A stretch of 64,000 nucleotides of DNA from Orychophragmus violaceus (GCA_030180135.1 CM058236.1:11057357-11121356), one strand, 5' to 3'; counted from the first letter of the stretch, positions 32,970-44,559 are shown. The notes: generated by a model not told the origin, from the letters alone. Translations and numbers: made by a program.

Positions 32970-34070
32970 TTATATGAACTTGCTAGCTCGGTGAAGAGCA
33001 TCTTCAATCGTTATAGGCTTATTGAGGAATAATTCTTGATAGAACGGAGTTTTATGCCATACCGCGTTTTGCAAGGCTGTTGCGGCGGGAGTATCACATA
33101 CGTCTACTTGCGTGACGACGCTTTTAAAACGTTCTAAGAAAACTCGCAAGGTTTCCTTAGGTCCTTGGGACATAGATACAAAAGTGGATAATGACGTATC
33201 CTTTTCCACAAAAAAGTAAGTGGTGTTTGACAAACACTCGAGACAATTCCTAGAAATTGTCGATCGATTCTGGAGGGAGGCGTGAGAATCAAGTGAGGAC
33301 GACCCCTTCCAAACTTTCCGAGAAAAGTTGGCAATATCCTATATCTCTTTCCTCGGCTGAGAAGCGTGCTTTAGCGGCCGCGATTTTGAATAAGGTCAGG
33401 GTAGTTATAGGATCTTCGCTACCATTGTAGGACGACAACTTGAGCTTTTCGGGATGGCGAATGTGCTTCTGGTTATGCGCGCTGTGAACTGTGTTCTTTG
33501 AGTTTCCTCAATTAGCCTATCGATTTCCGAGGCAGGCCTCGTAATATGGTGTATCTCTGTTTTCATCTCTTTAAGGTTGTCCCTTAATTCTATTAGTTCG
33601 CGGAGGTAATCGTCTTCTTGATATGATCTGGTAGATGGAGCCCGATTTGTGTTATACTTTGGAGTACCATAGGCTAGTTTCTTGGTGACACCCTCCTTTT
33701 CATTTTGAGGGATGACACGTTGTGATTTAGACGTTCCTCTTGATTGCTGCTCTGAGTGAAGTTTGTCATGCTCGGCGCGCAAGTCGCTGATTTATCCAGA
33801 GAATTCTCTTAACAAGTCGTTCTGAGCGTCGATTTTTGCCAAGAGTGTAGCATAGACAAAGTCGCTTTCAATCTGCTTTTCCCTTTCATTGGTCAGCGGA
33901 AGGTCCTCGCCGTCCGTACGGGTTTGATCGGATTTGGGATCCTGAGACCGATCGCCAGTTTTGAGATCTCCAACTTCCTAATCTTCGTGATCACGAAGGT
34001 CGTGATCACTGCCATCGCAGTCGACCACATGATTGTCTTTGGGATCTACGTTGTTGACATTATCATTCAT
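32970..34070 (-). pseudogene. Tat-element gag
   Basis: The frame opens at 34070 (MNDNVNNVDPKDNHVV) and runs with several stops and frameshifts through an acidic N-terminus, a coiled-coil-like part (ELIELRDNLKEMKTEI) and a gag domain with QGPKETLRVFLERFKSVV. It ends at [11 protein letters not shown] near 32970. Protease and RT should follow but have been deleted. No primer-binding site is recognisable between here and the LTR. Confidence 0.7.
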
Positions 34071-34107
34071 TCTTTAGCGTGAAGAAGAGTTTCAGAGAAG
34101 AAACTAA

Positions 34108-34477
34108 GCGGCGGAAGAAGAGTTTCCAAGATTTCAGTGAACTATGCGTTAATAGCTTTCTCGATAGTTCTCAGAAGATCGTTTTTACTGTTAAAGTTGT
34201 ATATAGAATGAAGCATGTCAACATCGGTGAGCTTTGACGCCCTTATATAGGTTACATAGTCGGCATAAAATAGTAAATATCCTTAAAAGATAAATAGAAT
34301 ATTTCCGATTAAGTTGGCATAACTATCTCGAACGAATGTTCTTGCTTGGCGTGAAATATATGCACGCCGCTCAACCCTTGCCGCTTTCATTACCTATTTT
34401 TACCGTGATGACCTAATTCAACCCCTTGTGGGCCGCAATGACTTAACCTTTTCCTTTTTGGGGGGGACCTAATCTTC
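34108..34477 (-). repeat. 5' LTR of the Tat-type element, truncated at its outer edge
   Basis: Matches 9218-9560 with many substitutions and a 30-bp insertion near 34300. The last 40 bases of the other copy are missing, and unrelated, possibly coding sequence starts at about 34478. Confidence 0.7.
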
Positions 34478-34584
34478 TCCTGAAACTCTATGAAAGCGAG
34501 AAAAAAACTTTTTCTGATTATGATGAGTCAAAAATTGAAAATTGGTTGTGATGTGTTGTCGCAAAAGTGATCTTGGTCTCGATG
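34478..34584 (+). pseudogene. Possible C-terminal coding fragment of a host gene
   Basis: Right after the Tat LTR homology ends, a plus-strand frame reads LLKLYESEKKTFSDYDESK and stops shortly after at about 34552. It is short and I recognise no family. Sequence continues across the Reina-type insertion (CGATG duplication) at 39076, so both sides are the same old locus. Confidence 0.3.
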
Positions 34585-34934
34585 TGTTAGAGTAAAACTA
34601 TAACTTAAGTATCGTACGAAACCAGTAAACTAATGTTCAGAAAACACGAGCTTACCAACACACATGACACGAGCTTTCAATGAGAAGACTCAGTTGCTTG
34701 AAGAATAAGAAAGGAGATTTGAAGAAGAAGATAATTAACTGAATTGCTTGGTATTGAATCAAAGCGTTTACAATACCTTATATAACACTCCAAAACCCTA
34801 AAAGAGATAACACCAACCCGTAAAGATAAACCCAAAACACCAATTCCTAAATCAAATCAAATTGAGCTAACCGACATTGAGCTAGCCAACTTAACCGAAT
34901 TAACACCAAAACCATAAATCGATTTCCTATATCA
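34585..34934 (-). repeat. Reina-like 3' LTR
   Basis: 350 bp, TGTTAGAGTAAAAC to TTCCTATATCA; partner of 38726-39075. Confidence 0.9.
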
Positions 34935-34962
34935 AATCTCCCCCCTTAAAGAAACCTTGACC

Positions 34963-37900
34963 TCAAGGTTTGAATGAAGGAAACCGCTTCTGTAGTTTGT
35001 AAAGAAGATCCCAAGTTGCCTCTTCTTCCGGTTGATCCCGCCATTGAATCAAGACCATTATCGCCGGCTTACCCTGCCTATTAACCATCTTACGCTCTAA
35101 GATATTCTTCAGTTCCTTCACAAAAATGTCTTGAACGATAGAAGGTATCTGGTTTGTCTTATGAACATTTCCGACATGCAACTTAAGTTGTGAACATGAA
35201 ACACCGGGTGAATTTGTGATGAAGCCGATAATCTTATAGGCGACCTGGCCGCATTTTTCCAGAACTTTATATGGGCCAAAATACTTAGGAGAGAGCTTCT
35301 CGTTTGACATCATTACCACAGACCGTTGACGATAAGGCAGTAGTATGACGTAAACAAAATCGCCAAAGTCTAATGTACGATCCTCCTATGCTGGTCCGCG
35401 AACTGTTGCATACGATGCTGAGCTTGGAGTAGATGAAACTTCAAGATCATAAGCATGTTCTCTCGTTCCTGCAATGTCTTAGCCACGACTGCGACCTTAG
35501 ATTCTCCTCGGAGGTACGGTAGATGTATTGGAGGCGATTGCCCGTATACCGCCTCGTATGGTGATATCTGAGTGGACGTATGGAAGTTGGTATTATACCA
35601 AAACTATGCTAACGGCAACCACTTACTCCACAAATGGGGTCTATCACTACACATGCATCGCAAATATGTTTCCAAGCATCTATTAACCACTTTTGTCTGT
35701 CCATCACTTTGCGGGTGATAAGCGCTAGACATGTTCAAAGAAACACCTTGGAGAGTGAATAGCTCACGCTAGAAATCACTTAGAAACACCGCGTCCCTGT
35801 CACTAACGATCGAACGAGGCAAGCCATGAAGCTTGAAGATGTTATCGAGAAAAACATGTGCTACTGTTGCGGCTGTGTATGGATGCGAGAGAGCAACGAA
35901 ATGAGCAGCTTTTGTCAGTCGATCAACCACGACGAATATGACTGTCTTACCAAAGGATGATGGAAGTCCGTCGATAAAGTCCATGGATATGTCAGTTCAG
36001 ATTGTCTCTGGAATAAGAAGTGGTTGAAGTAGTCCCGGATACGCCGATGTATCATACTTACATTGTTGGCAAACGTTGCAACTTCGTATATAAGATTGGA
36101 TATCCTTTGCCATACCTTTCCAATAGAACAACGACTTAACTCCCTGATGTGTTACGTCCCGACCAGAATGACCACAACTTCCGGAATAATGCATCCATTC
36201 TAGCAACGCATTACGAATTGATAGATCATGGGGTACCACTATCTTACTCTTCCTTCGCAATATCCCTTGACACCACATGTAGTGTTTCTTGGCTTGTGGA
36301 TCGGTTTTGAGCAATGTGATCACCTCCTTAACGCTTGCATCTGTATCATAGCAAGACTGAATATGTTGCATCAAATCACATTCTAGAACCGTCATGGCCA
36401 TGTGCAATACCTCTTCTCCCTCAACTCGAGACAATGCATCGGCAACCGTATTTTCTTTTCCTTGTCGATACTGAATCTCGTAATCAAATTCTAATAGTTT
36501 TGGAAGCCATTGTTGTTGTATGGGAGTATTCAGCCTTTGCTCCAATAGGTACTTAAGGCTTCGTTGGTCCGTTTTGATCACGAAATGCCCCATAAGCAGG
36601 TAGTGTCGCCACTTTTGGACTGCATAGACCACATCAAGGAGTTCCTTTTCATATATTGAAAGGTTTAGTTGCTTACCTTTCAAGTGTTGGCTGATATACG
36701 CAAGAGGATGGACTTCTTGCATTAAGACTGCTTTGATGCCTTGGCCGCAAGCATCAGTCTCCACGACAAAGGACATATCAAAGCAAGGCAACGCAAGTAC
36801 GGGAGCCTTACATAGAGCTTGTTTAAGAGAATCGGATGCTTCTCTTGCTTCTTCAGACCATAATAACGAGTCATTTTTAGTGAGAAGTGTTAACAGCCTC
36901 GCGATCGTCCCAAAGTTTCGCACAAACCTTCTATAATAGCCAACCAACCCTAAGAACCCTCGCAACTGTTTGAGTGTTAAGGGAATCGACCACTCCACCA
37001 CCGCCTTTACATTGTTAGGGTCTGTCGAAATACATTCAGAGGAGATATAATTGCCCAAGTACTCTACTTTGCTTGTCCCGAATGTACACTTGCTCTCCTT
37101 TGCGTATAGATTGTGTTATCGCATCATATCAAAAACACAACGCAAGTATTCTTTATGTGCTTCAAGCGATGGGCTATAAACCAGTATGTCATTGAAGAAT
37201 ACGAGAACAAACTTCCTCAACATACTTTTGAACACAGAATTCATCAGCCCTTGGAATGTTGCTGGAGCATTAGTAAGCCCAAACGGCATGACCAGATACT
37301 CGTAATGGCCACTGTGGGTGAATGTCTTTGTCAGCCATTCTTACCTGATGGTAGCCAGCTGGAAGAACAATCTTGGAGTAAACACTGGAACCAACTAATT
37401 CATCCATCAAGTCTTCAATAAGAGGTATTGGGAACCTGTTTTTTACCATCATGTTGTTAAGCCCTCGGTAATCAACGCAAATTCTCCATGTTCCATCTTT
37501 TTTCTTTACCAATACGACCGGAGATGCAAAGGAACTAGCACTGTCACTAATATTCCCTGCCTCTAATAACTCATGGACTATTTTATCAATCTCGTTCTTT
37601 TGGTGGATTGTATAATGATAGGGCTGTTGGTTGATCAGATTAGATCCCTCCATCAACAGAATATGATGATCATGGTTAGGTCTCGATGGTGGTAACGAGC
37701 TAGGCTCCTCAAACACGTCTTGGAAGTCATCCAAAACACCTTGCAGTGTCGGATCCATGGTAGTCAACTCTTCACTTTGCACAACCATGTGTAACTGGGC
37801 TTGATTCTCGTCCGATAAGTCTTGTACACAAATCATGGCAAGTTGAACTTGCTCTTCCTGATATTTTTTAAGTCTATGCGCCTTCATCTCCCTTACCGAG

Positions 37901-38667
37901 CCCTTTTTGATACCGTGTAGCAAAACCTTTTTGTGCTCTCATCGAAACTGCATCTTCAGTTTTGTAAAATCCCAAGTTATAGGACCTAATTTTCCGAGCC
38001 ACTGGATACCGAGAACCATGTCACAACCGCCTAGTGGTAATACCAACATATCCTCTTCCCAATATGTACCTCCGAAACTCCACTGTTCCTCGCCGGGTTC
38101 GTCGATCCCATGTTCCTCTCCGGGTTCAACTTCAACCTCATCAACATCGTCCATCTCCATCATAAACAGTTGTGTTTTCTTGTGTTTGAGATAATGCCCC
38201 GGAGTGTTATTTCTCGTCACAGAAATAGCAAAGACCTTCAGCTCGCCTTCTGCTCATCTCTTCCTTACATAAGAAAGGTTGGGGTTGATTTGGCTTGTCT
38301 TTTGGCTTATCCGTCTGCGTGTTGTTGTTCGCAACCATATCAGTTCCTTTTCTCAAAGGAAGTATTCCTTTTATCGTACTAATGGTCCTTGGGTTAGGCC
38401 AGTTAGTAGAATTAGCCTTCCGAGGGTGTGCTTCTTCATATAATCTCCCCAACAAAAGACATTGACGAACATTTTATGGCTTTGAGCTTTAAGAAATCGT
38501 ATCGCTTGGAACATCTCAGCAATACTCTTGTCCTTTTCGTTTTGAGAATCCAGCTTTTCGTTTTGAGAAGCAAGTTGTGTCGCGAACGAGCCCTCCATGG
38601 CTTCCATTCGTGAACCGACCACACTTTCTACTACTTTAACGATTGCCTCTTTCTCTTTCAACGCCAT
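34963..38667 (-). pseudogene. Chromovirus gag-pol remnant
   Basis: The domains appear in normal order on the minus strand but are split by stops, shifts and a gag deletion. Gag remnant, 38667-38371. A CCHC knuckle with its distal half degraded (GLCYFCDEK, then PGHYLKHKK), about 38220. Protease-like GGCDMVLGIQWLGKLGP, about 38010. Reverse transcriptase with KKKDGTWRICVDYRGLN and PIPLIEDLMDEL, 37510-37390. The catalytic motif near 37200 reads FFNDILVYS, where FFDDILVYS is expected. RNase H, 36850-36430 (ADALSRVEGEE at its end). Integrase zinc region (HSGRDVTHQGVK, CNVCQQCKY), 36190-36050. Integrase core (VVVDRLTKAAHF, GLPRSIVSDRD), 35984-35770. Chromodomain-like end (VLIQWRDQPEEEATWDLLY), 35080-34990. 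It cannot be active. Confidence 0.85.
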
Positions 38668-38725
38668 ATGCGCCCTTGTTTCTGTCGTAGAATCCGAGAA
38701 ACGACGACGCTCTGATACCTACCTT

Positions 38726-39075
38726 TGTTAGAGTAAAACTATAACTTAAGTGTCGTACGAAACCAGTAAACTAACATTCAGAAAACACGAGCTTACGAAT
38801 ACACACGACACGAGCTTTCAATGAGAAGACTCGGTTGCTTGAAGAATAAGAAAGGAGGTTTGAAGAAGAAGATAATTAACTGAATTGCTTGGTATTGAAT
38901 CAAAGCGTTTACAATAGCTTATATAACATTCCAAAACCCTAAAAGAGATAAAACCAACTCGTAAAGATAAACCCAAAACACCAATTCCTAAATCGAATCA
39001 AATTGGGCTAACTGACATTGAACTAACCAACTTAGCCGAATTAACACCAAAACCATAAATCGATTTCCTATATCA
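38726..39075 (-). repeat. Reina-like 5' LTR
   Basis: 350 bp partner of 34585-34934, followed at 39076 by the cgatg duplication. Confidence 0.9.
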
Positions 39076-39194
39076 CGATGTAAGCCCTACTCATAAGGCT
39101 TCAAAACTTAAACTTTTGGGTGTTTCTCTTTCAGTTAGATTCTGATCTCTCTAATTGATGAGGTTTGTCTTCTTTGCCATTGGCTGGATTTGAG

Positions 39195-39610
39195 TAGAGA
39201 GGATCGCTTCCTTATAATTACAACATATCAAATCTATTTTCTACTGTGGTCGAGAGCTTGGCTGCTTGGGAACAAGCTGACACCTCAGCTTGTCGCAGTT
39301 TAGTGGAACTGGAAATTACACTAGCAGATATCAGGTAACAAGAAAGTAGCTCTATAGTAACATATACACTCTTGTAATCATACTCTTTTTTTGCTTCAGC
39401 CTTTGGGAGGCGTCTGATATCTGCGGGAAAAACAGTTCATACTTGGATCAAACAGGATACTTTCATGGCAAATCAGTCAAGGAATCCAAAGCATACCAGA
39501 GAGCTCATTGCATTGACATTTTGTGTCGTATTATGGGCAGAGGGTCTCTTCTAGCTCTGTTTTACGCGTGGGCACTCTTGTCAGGCTTCACAACAGTTCC
39601 TTCTGGATAA
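39195..39610 (+). pseudogene. Two-exon fragment of an unrecognised gene
   Basis: A plus-strand open stretch reads VVESLAAWEQADTSACRSL and VELEITLADI up to about 39335, where a gtaaca donor lies. The acceptor ttgcttcag near 39399 leads in phase to SLWEASDICGKNSSYLDQ, continues through IDILCRIMGRGSLLALFYAW and stops at about 39609. No family is recognised and no start is found upstream, where old locus sequence is interrupted by the Reina element. It may be the 3' end of a gene broken by the transposon cluster, or an old captured fragment. It converges with the gene at 39898-42273. Confidence 0.35.
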
Positions 39611-39897
39611 GCAGCTTTCATCTGAGAAAGAGTCATAGTCCCTTTCTGTGACGGTTTCTAATACTCTCATCTTCAGAGACAAATATTGCATCTACTACAA
39701 GTGCAACTTTTATAGAGAAAAATGAAATGTCTTCTCTTTGATATGAGTAACTGAAATTGGTCAAGCAAAGTGGAATTTTTTTAAGAGTTTGGTGTTTAAG
39801 GATATATATGCAACAATGCAGAAGATTGGATAAATCAGAGAATTAAAAGTTGGATGTTTTACCAAAGCCAATGATGTGCTCTGGAAACAACACCAGT

Positions 39898-42273
39898 TTA
39901 CTCATATACAAAAAGAGAAATAAATATTGTTTGCCAGTAATCCTTGTGTTCATTCTTTCTCCATTCCGTTGCTGCTACTCCATCAGCTGTTTTAATTTCA
40001 ACAAGACACTGTTGAAAACAGTTTTTCAATAAATTAGGGATATCCTTGTGCAAGATGAATCCTTGATTCCAAAAACGAAAAACAAAAGTGAACCTCTTAT
40101 CAAGGGAGGGCATTATCTCTTTGACAGCAGAAAGTGTGATCGACTCATCTGACTTGTCTTGCCAAGTTGAAGCTTGCTTGTTTCCACTCACTGCGGTAAA
40201 GATATGCAGACATTAACCACAAGTAGAACCAAAACGTACCAGGAAAAAAACGTTTTCTTACCCTCTACATCTTCTTCAATCCTGGCTTCTCCTCTAAGAT
40301 CTAGCCCTTTTTGGTCTGCAAATTTCTCTATCAACCGCCCGATTAGGTTATACGCAACCAAGCTCGTGTCATCACAAATTTCTTGGACTGCCAGGTACTG
40401 GTTCTTCTTTCTTTTCAGTGGATTCTGCTCACCACTCTGTATGTTTTCAACAGAATACAATGAACGACAGCTAAACTGGTTATCTACTTCAATCTCCTCA
40501 CTGGTAAGTGTTGTTGATTTATTGGACCTAGGAGTGACAAAGAGAGACCTAGATTGAACTCTTGTTATGCTCTCTCTCAGGTCTTTTATAACGACACAAG
40601 AGCTGGTATCATGCTGGTTAGTTGCGTACGAGCATTCTGCACCACCTTCATCATGAGCCGGATTAGATGTATCGTATTGGCTGTCATCATTATCACTGTC
40701 TTGTAGCTCCCCCATATAAGCATCACCAAAGTCCTGATCAAGCTCATAATCTGGAATACATTGCCAAAACATTTGCTTCACTTGAGCACTCACATTTAAT
40801 ATACACTCCGTCTCTTCCTCAATAGATTTCCTTGGAAATACCTTATGGTCTACAGTCTCCATACTCTTGTTGACCAATGAAAGAGCGTTCGTCAAGGGCT
40901 TTGGAAAAACGTCCATATCACAGCATTCAAACAGATATTCGATCAACATACTTTCAACCGCTAATCTTAAGCTTTGATTTTGTACTTGGGCTTCTGGGTC
41001 TAAGATAAGACGCAATCTTTCAAACGCATCATCAACCCTGGCCGCACGGAGTAACCAGACTGCCTTCACTATCTCGTTCTGCAGCTTCTTTGTTTCTGGT
41101 GAGAACTGGAAGAAATCTGTGGGAGCGGTAGTTTTGTTGTAGCCAGGACTTAACTTAAGTGATAAATCTACTAATGACATCGCCTTAGCCAATTGCTCCT
41201 GTAGTTTTTCCCCTGCAGAAAGTTTTGAGAGCATCTTCTCGCTAGCTTGTTTCACTTGGTTTATCAGAAGGTTCCGATCGATGTACTTGTCATCCATTTT
41301 GCTGTGTTGCAACCGAGGTATTGTTCTTGAACCTTCAAGTTTCCTCTTCATTGCAAGTAGAGTCAGAGTCGACAACTTATCTAGCTCATTAAGTACCTTC
41401 AGTGCAGCATCATGATGAGACGGGAACATGGGTTTTTCCCAATCCATTGTGCAATCTTTCCGGAAATTTGCAGGATCACTAAGAACTTGATGCAACTGCT
41501 TAAAAATGTCTGCCTTTCCACTATCGTCTCTTCTCATTCTCAAATCTGTGCGGATGGATTTTCTGATAAACTGTTTCATTTTCGGCCGAGTCTTGTCAAA
41601 CGAAGTAGAGCCTTCCGTGACTATCTTTGCAACAAGAGATAAACCTTTGTTCGTCAAAGAATCAAGATGCATGCCAAGCTTTCTAACAACGTCTTTAGTG
41701 GACTCCTTTTGTTGAACCTCTTCATTCTTGCAAAACCCAAATGCTTCTTCTACACGCGACTTTACGGTCTCATAAAATATCTGGAAAAGCAAAAAAAATG
41801 ATCTCACTGTGAACACTCATATATATTAAGAGAAAGTGAGTGTGAGGGAGATTTACATCATCTTCCCTGAGCAAAGATTCAGGGAGGCATCTGTGGAAGG
41901 AAAAAAAGATCATCATAGTCATACAATCAAGCAGTATAACAAATAGAAAGTCAGTAACCAACTCACTCAGATTCGAGAAACTCATCCTCAGATTCAGTCT
42001 TTCCCAGAGTATGATTCTCAGATTTAGGCATATCAAGACCCAACAGCCACCTACGTTTTAAAAGCAGGGAGATCAAAACACTCGTCACAACTACCGACCA
42101 AATTCGAGAATCATGCAAGTTTTTTCTTGGGAAAGCCAGGAATTAAAACAAAATGTTCGAGGTTTGTGAAGCGACGAAGAAAACCTTCTCTTGAGTTGAA
42201 TCCGCTCCTCCTGTTCCTTCATCTCTAAAGTTATCGAATCACAATCATCCTCGAAGAAATCTGGGCTATCCAT
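39898..42273 (-). CDS. Unrecognised plant protein, 672 aa, five exons
   Basis: My splice model on the minus strand is 42273-42185, 42050-41967, 41890-41857, 41780-40262 and 40190-39898. All introns are GT-AG, phases match, and no stop occurs before position 39898. The protein starts MDSPDFFEDDCDSITLEM, followed by an acidic, EQEERIQLKRR-type charged segment and a long helical region (residues about 70-330). An S/D-rich low-complexity middle (about 390-450) and basic patches (PLKRKKNQYL) come next. The C-terminal tail is rich in aromatic residues and ends in FISLFVYE. No membrane segment, signal peptide or catalytic motif is evident, and I recognise no family. The clean exon structure argues for a real, conserved gene. 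A nuclear role is only a guess from the basic patches. Confidence 0.8.
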
Positions 42274-42395
42274 CGTGAACTTCTTCGAGCCAGATTGCCA
42301 AATTCTTGTATCGATGGGAGGAGAGGAAGTTTGGGGTTAGGGTTTATCAATCATATATAGTTCAATTCGAACTGTCAAGTTGGAAAGTACGGGCA
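42274..42395 (-). promoter_or_regulatory. Short promoter/leader of the five-exon gene, bounded by the MULE
   Basis: Only 122 bases separate the start codon (42273) from the MULE target duplication (42396-42404). A tatatag word at about 42353-42359 could be part of a TATA region on the minus strand. Any further promoter sequence lies beyond, or inside, the transposon. Confidence 0.4.
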
Positions 42396-42739
42396 GGTCT
42401 GTCTCAGTGATTTACGCCATTAGTCACATTGTCTTTCTAAAGTTACAGAAGAATAAGTCACTTTGGCATTTTGAGACCACTTTTTCACTGTGCATTTTTA
42501 ATAGAGATTATTAGGCCAAAAGATACCTTCTAGTGCTTTAATTACGCCAAAGGACACTTATGTGTTTTGGGATACCTTCAGCTAGCGAAAATTCAATTTT
42601 GCCATTTATTCTCAACTAGATCTGCTAACTATTTTTTATCTTTGCCCAAACCAGTTCTCTCTCTTAACTAAACCAATTAGTGCAACATAAATAATTAAAT
42701 ATGAGAAAAAATGTAGTGAGATGAGAGAAAGGAAAACGC

Positions 42740-43660
42740 TCTCGAGCCCATTTCCCTATGCCCCCTTCAGATCTACGTTTTTCAAATTTTGAATCTTCCA
42801 GTGCTATTTCCGACACATCTTCCCGTCGACGTATCATCCTCCACCTCCGGCCCAACTGCTATCCGGTCAAAATTCCTCTCTCTCATTTCCTAGCTTATAA
42901 CCAGAAGGTGAGGGGTTCTTCTTCCCTGTCTAGAAGGGAACTCTAGCCCTCGCTGCAAATTTCGCTCGCTGGGTTCCAATCTGCGCTCTTCCTTCCAACT
43001 AAAACTGGCCGGTGTTACTGTTAAACTTCCAGAGCCTCTGTTTCGACACTACTGCGAGGAAGGAAGTCAAGATCCGGAGCTCCCAGAAGTCTCTCTCTTC
43101 CGATCTAACTTTTTTTCCCTGTGAGGAAAGAAGTCAAGATCCGGCGTCTCATTTCTGAGGTCTCCTCTCGTTTGTTTTTTCGGACTGGTTGTGAGTAACT
43201 GTTTTTGCTTCAGATCTCCAGCATCCCTGTCCCGGCTAAGTTCTCCAGTTCCCGGTGGAGCCTCGATTTCTCATCTTTCTGCCTTCGCAAGTTTTAGTCC
43301 GGCGGTACCATCTCGCTTCTCGCACGATCCAAGCAAGGCCGTACCCCGAGATCCCACTGACGCCGTCGAAGTCTCGCAAGTTGGTCTTAGATCTGAGTCG
43401 GTCGTCCATCTCACGCATCTTCTCCGCCGCCGGTGATGGGTTGGGTTCGTGGCTTCGGCGCCGGCTTGTTCTCTCTGCCCTATCTCGCCGGTCTCGCCGT
43501 AGCCTCTTCGATTTCTGCTCGTCTTCCTGCCTCCTATGTGTCTCAGCTTCCTCTTCGTCGTTACCGGCGGTTTGTATTGGGATGTCGACGGTGGCTCGTC
43601 AGATCTGGTGCGTGCTCGGTCTTCCGCGTTTATGAGATTTGGTGAGCTTGTCCTTTCATG
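42740..43660 (+). other. GC-rich captured segment upstream of the reticulon exon
   Basis: Composition jumps from AT-rich to GC-rich here, with TC-rich leader-like sequence and overlapping ORFs (for example 43255-43635) in more than one frame. None has a recognisable domain. A possible donor, ttggtgagc, near 43639-43642 could splice to the reticulon acceptor at 44070, making a chimeric transcript. Source gene unknown. Confidence 0.35.
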
Positions 43661-44070
43661 TCCGGTGGTGTAGTGTTGTTAGCCGTGTCTTGGATCTGTT
43701 AGCAATTGCTGTGTAGGACTTGGTTTAGGTGTCTCTTGGTTAATGGATGCTTGTGCTTTGTCCCGACTGTTTATGGTTTTTTTGGTTTTCATGTTTGTTT
43801 AAGTTAGTTGATCTTGTTGTGAGGGTCAGTTCTATTAGGCGACGATGCTTAGTCTTGGCTATTATCTAAATGACTGGTTTTGATTATAGAATGTGTGTAT
43901 TGCTTATCTGAAACTTTGATTAATTGCTCAGATGTTTGGAGTGATGCTATGACATTCGCTTGATCGTACAACCTTATTGTGTATCAAGTTCCATTTTCTA
44001 ATGTTATCTAATGTTATTTGAGCGGGTTGTGTATGTAATGTTTACCTAACTTGATTCTTCCTATTTGCAG

Positions 44071-44239
44071 CGGCTGATATATTCATGTGGAAGAACAAGA
44101 AGATATTTGGTGGTGCTACAGCTGCCTGGGTTCTGTTTCAATTGATGGAATACCACCTTCTCACTCTGCTCTGCCATGTGATGATTGTTGTGCTCGCTGT
44201 ACTGTTTCTCTGGTCTAATGCCACCATGTTCATTAACAA
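44071..44239 (+). pseudogene. Captured reticulon-like (RTNLB) exon
   Basis: The exon lies between a good acceptor (ctatttgcag, ending 44070) and a good donor (gtaaga from 44240). It encodes [19 protein letters not shown], then the hydrophobic [16 protein letters not shown] and [11 protein letters not shown]. This is the start of the reticulon homology domain, which forms membrane hairpins that curve ER tubules. Compared with typical plant RTNLB exons, a few residues are missing after KIFGG. The remaining reticulon exons are not seen within the transposon, so it is a fragment, but its frame and both splice sites are intact. Confidence 0.8.
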
Positions 44240-44559
44240 GTAAGATAGATGTATGTTAATCAGTTGTATTTTCGGTTTCATGGACACCTACTTTTCCCAA
44301 CTTTCATGCACATTCTATGATGGACATAACATCCTGTGGACACATTTGCAGATACACTGATCTGCCCACGAGTTAGTGTACACGACTTAATGTACATTTG
44401 CATTGTTTCTCATGTACAATAAAGCTGAAAGAAGAGATCCATGGAAGAAGATTGGTGATGTGGCCGGAGCTTCGTTCTGGGACATCGATGGAAGTTTGCG
44501 AGGTGTGTGGAAGCTTCGGTATTTTTTATTTAACTCTGCCACTATCGTCTACAAGTTTC

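Larger units (their letters stand above)
9218..34477 (-). mobile_element. Tat-lineage Ty3/Gypsy element, internally deleted, with antisense ORF and nested insertions
   Basis: Related LTR sequences at about 9218-9599 and 34108-34477 bound this element, read right to left: LTR, gag, deletion, end of integrase, spacer, an ORF on the opposite strand, polypurine tract, LTR. An additional ORF in antisense between pol and the 3' LTR is the known layout of many Tat elements (for example RIRE2, Grande, Retand). The two LTRs differ at many positions, so the insertion is old. The right LTR lacks the terminal 40 bases or so seen in the left one, and no target duplication is found. Three further elements are nested inside the antisense ORF. 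Protease, RT, RNase H and the first half of integrase are gone. Confidence 0.8.
34585..39075 (-). mobile_element. Reina-like chromovirus (Ty3/Gypsy), inactive
   Basis: LTRs of exactly 350 bp (34585-34934 and 38726-39075), opening TGTTAGAG and closing TATATCA, are flanked by a perfect cgatg duplication (34580-34584 and 39076-39080). About 18 differences between LTRs by eye (5 percent) make it older than the Athila and Copia insertions. PBS: ggtatcagagc on the minus strand (38709-38719), tRNA-Met type. Polypurine tract: aaggggggagatt next to 34934. Short LTRs, this primer and a chromodomain-like C-terminus are typical of the Reina clade. Confidence 0.88.

Noticed and set aside
43255..43645. 126-codon ORF in the GC-rich part of the MULE
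   Set aside because: Serine/arginine-rich in more than one frame, no recognised domain, no splice link proven; described only as part of the captured segment.
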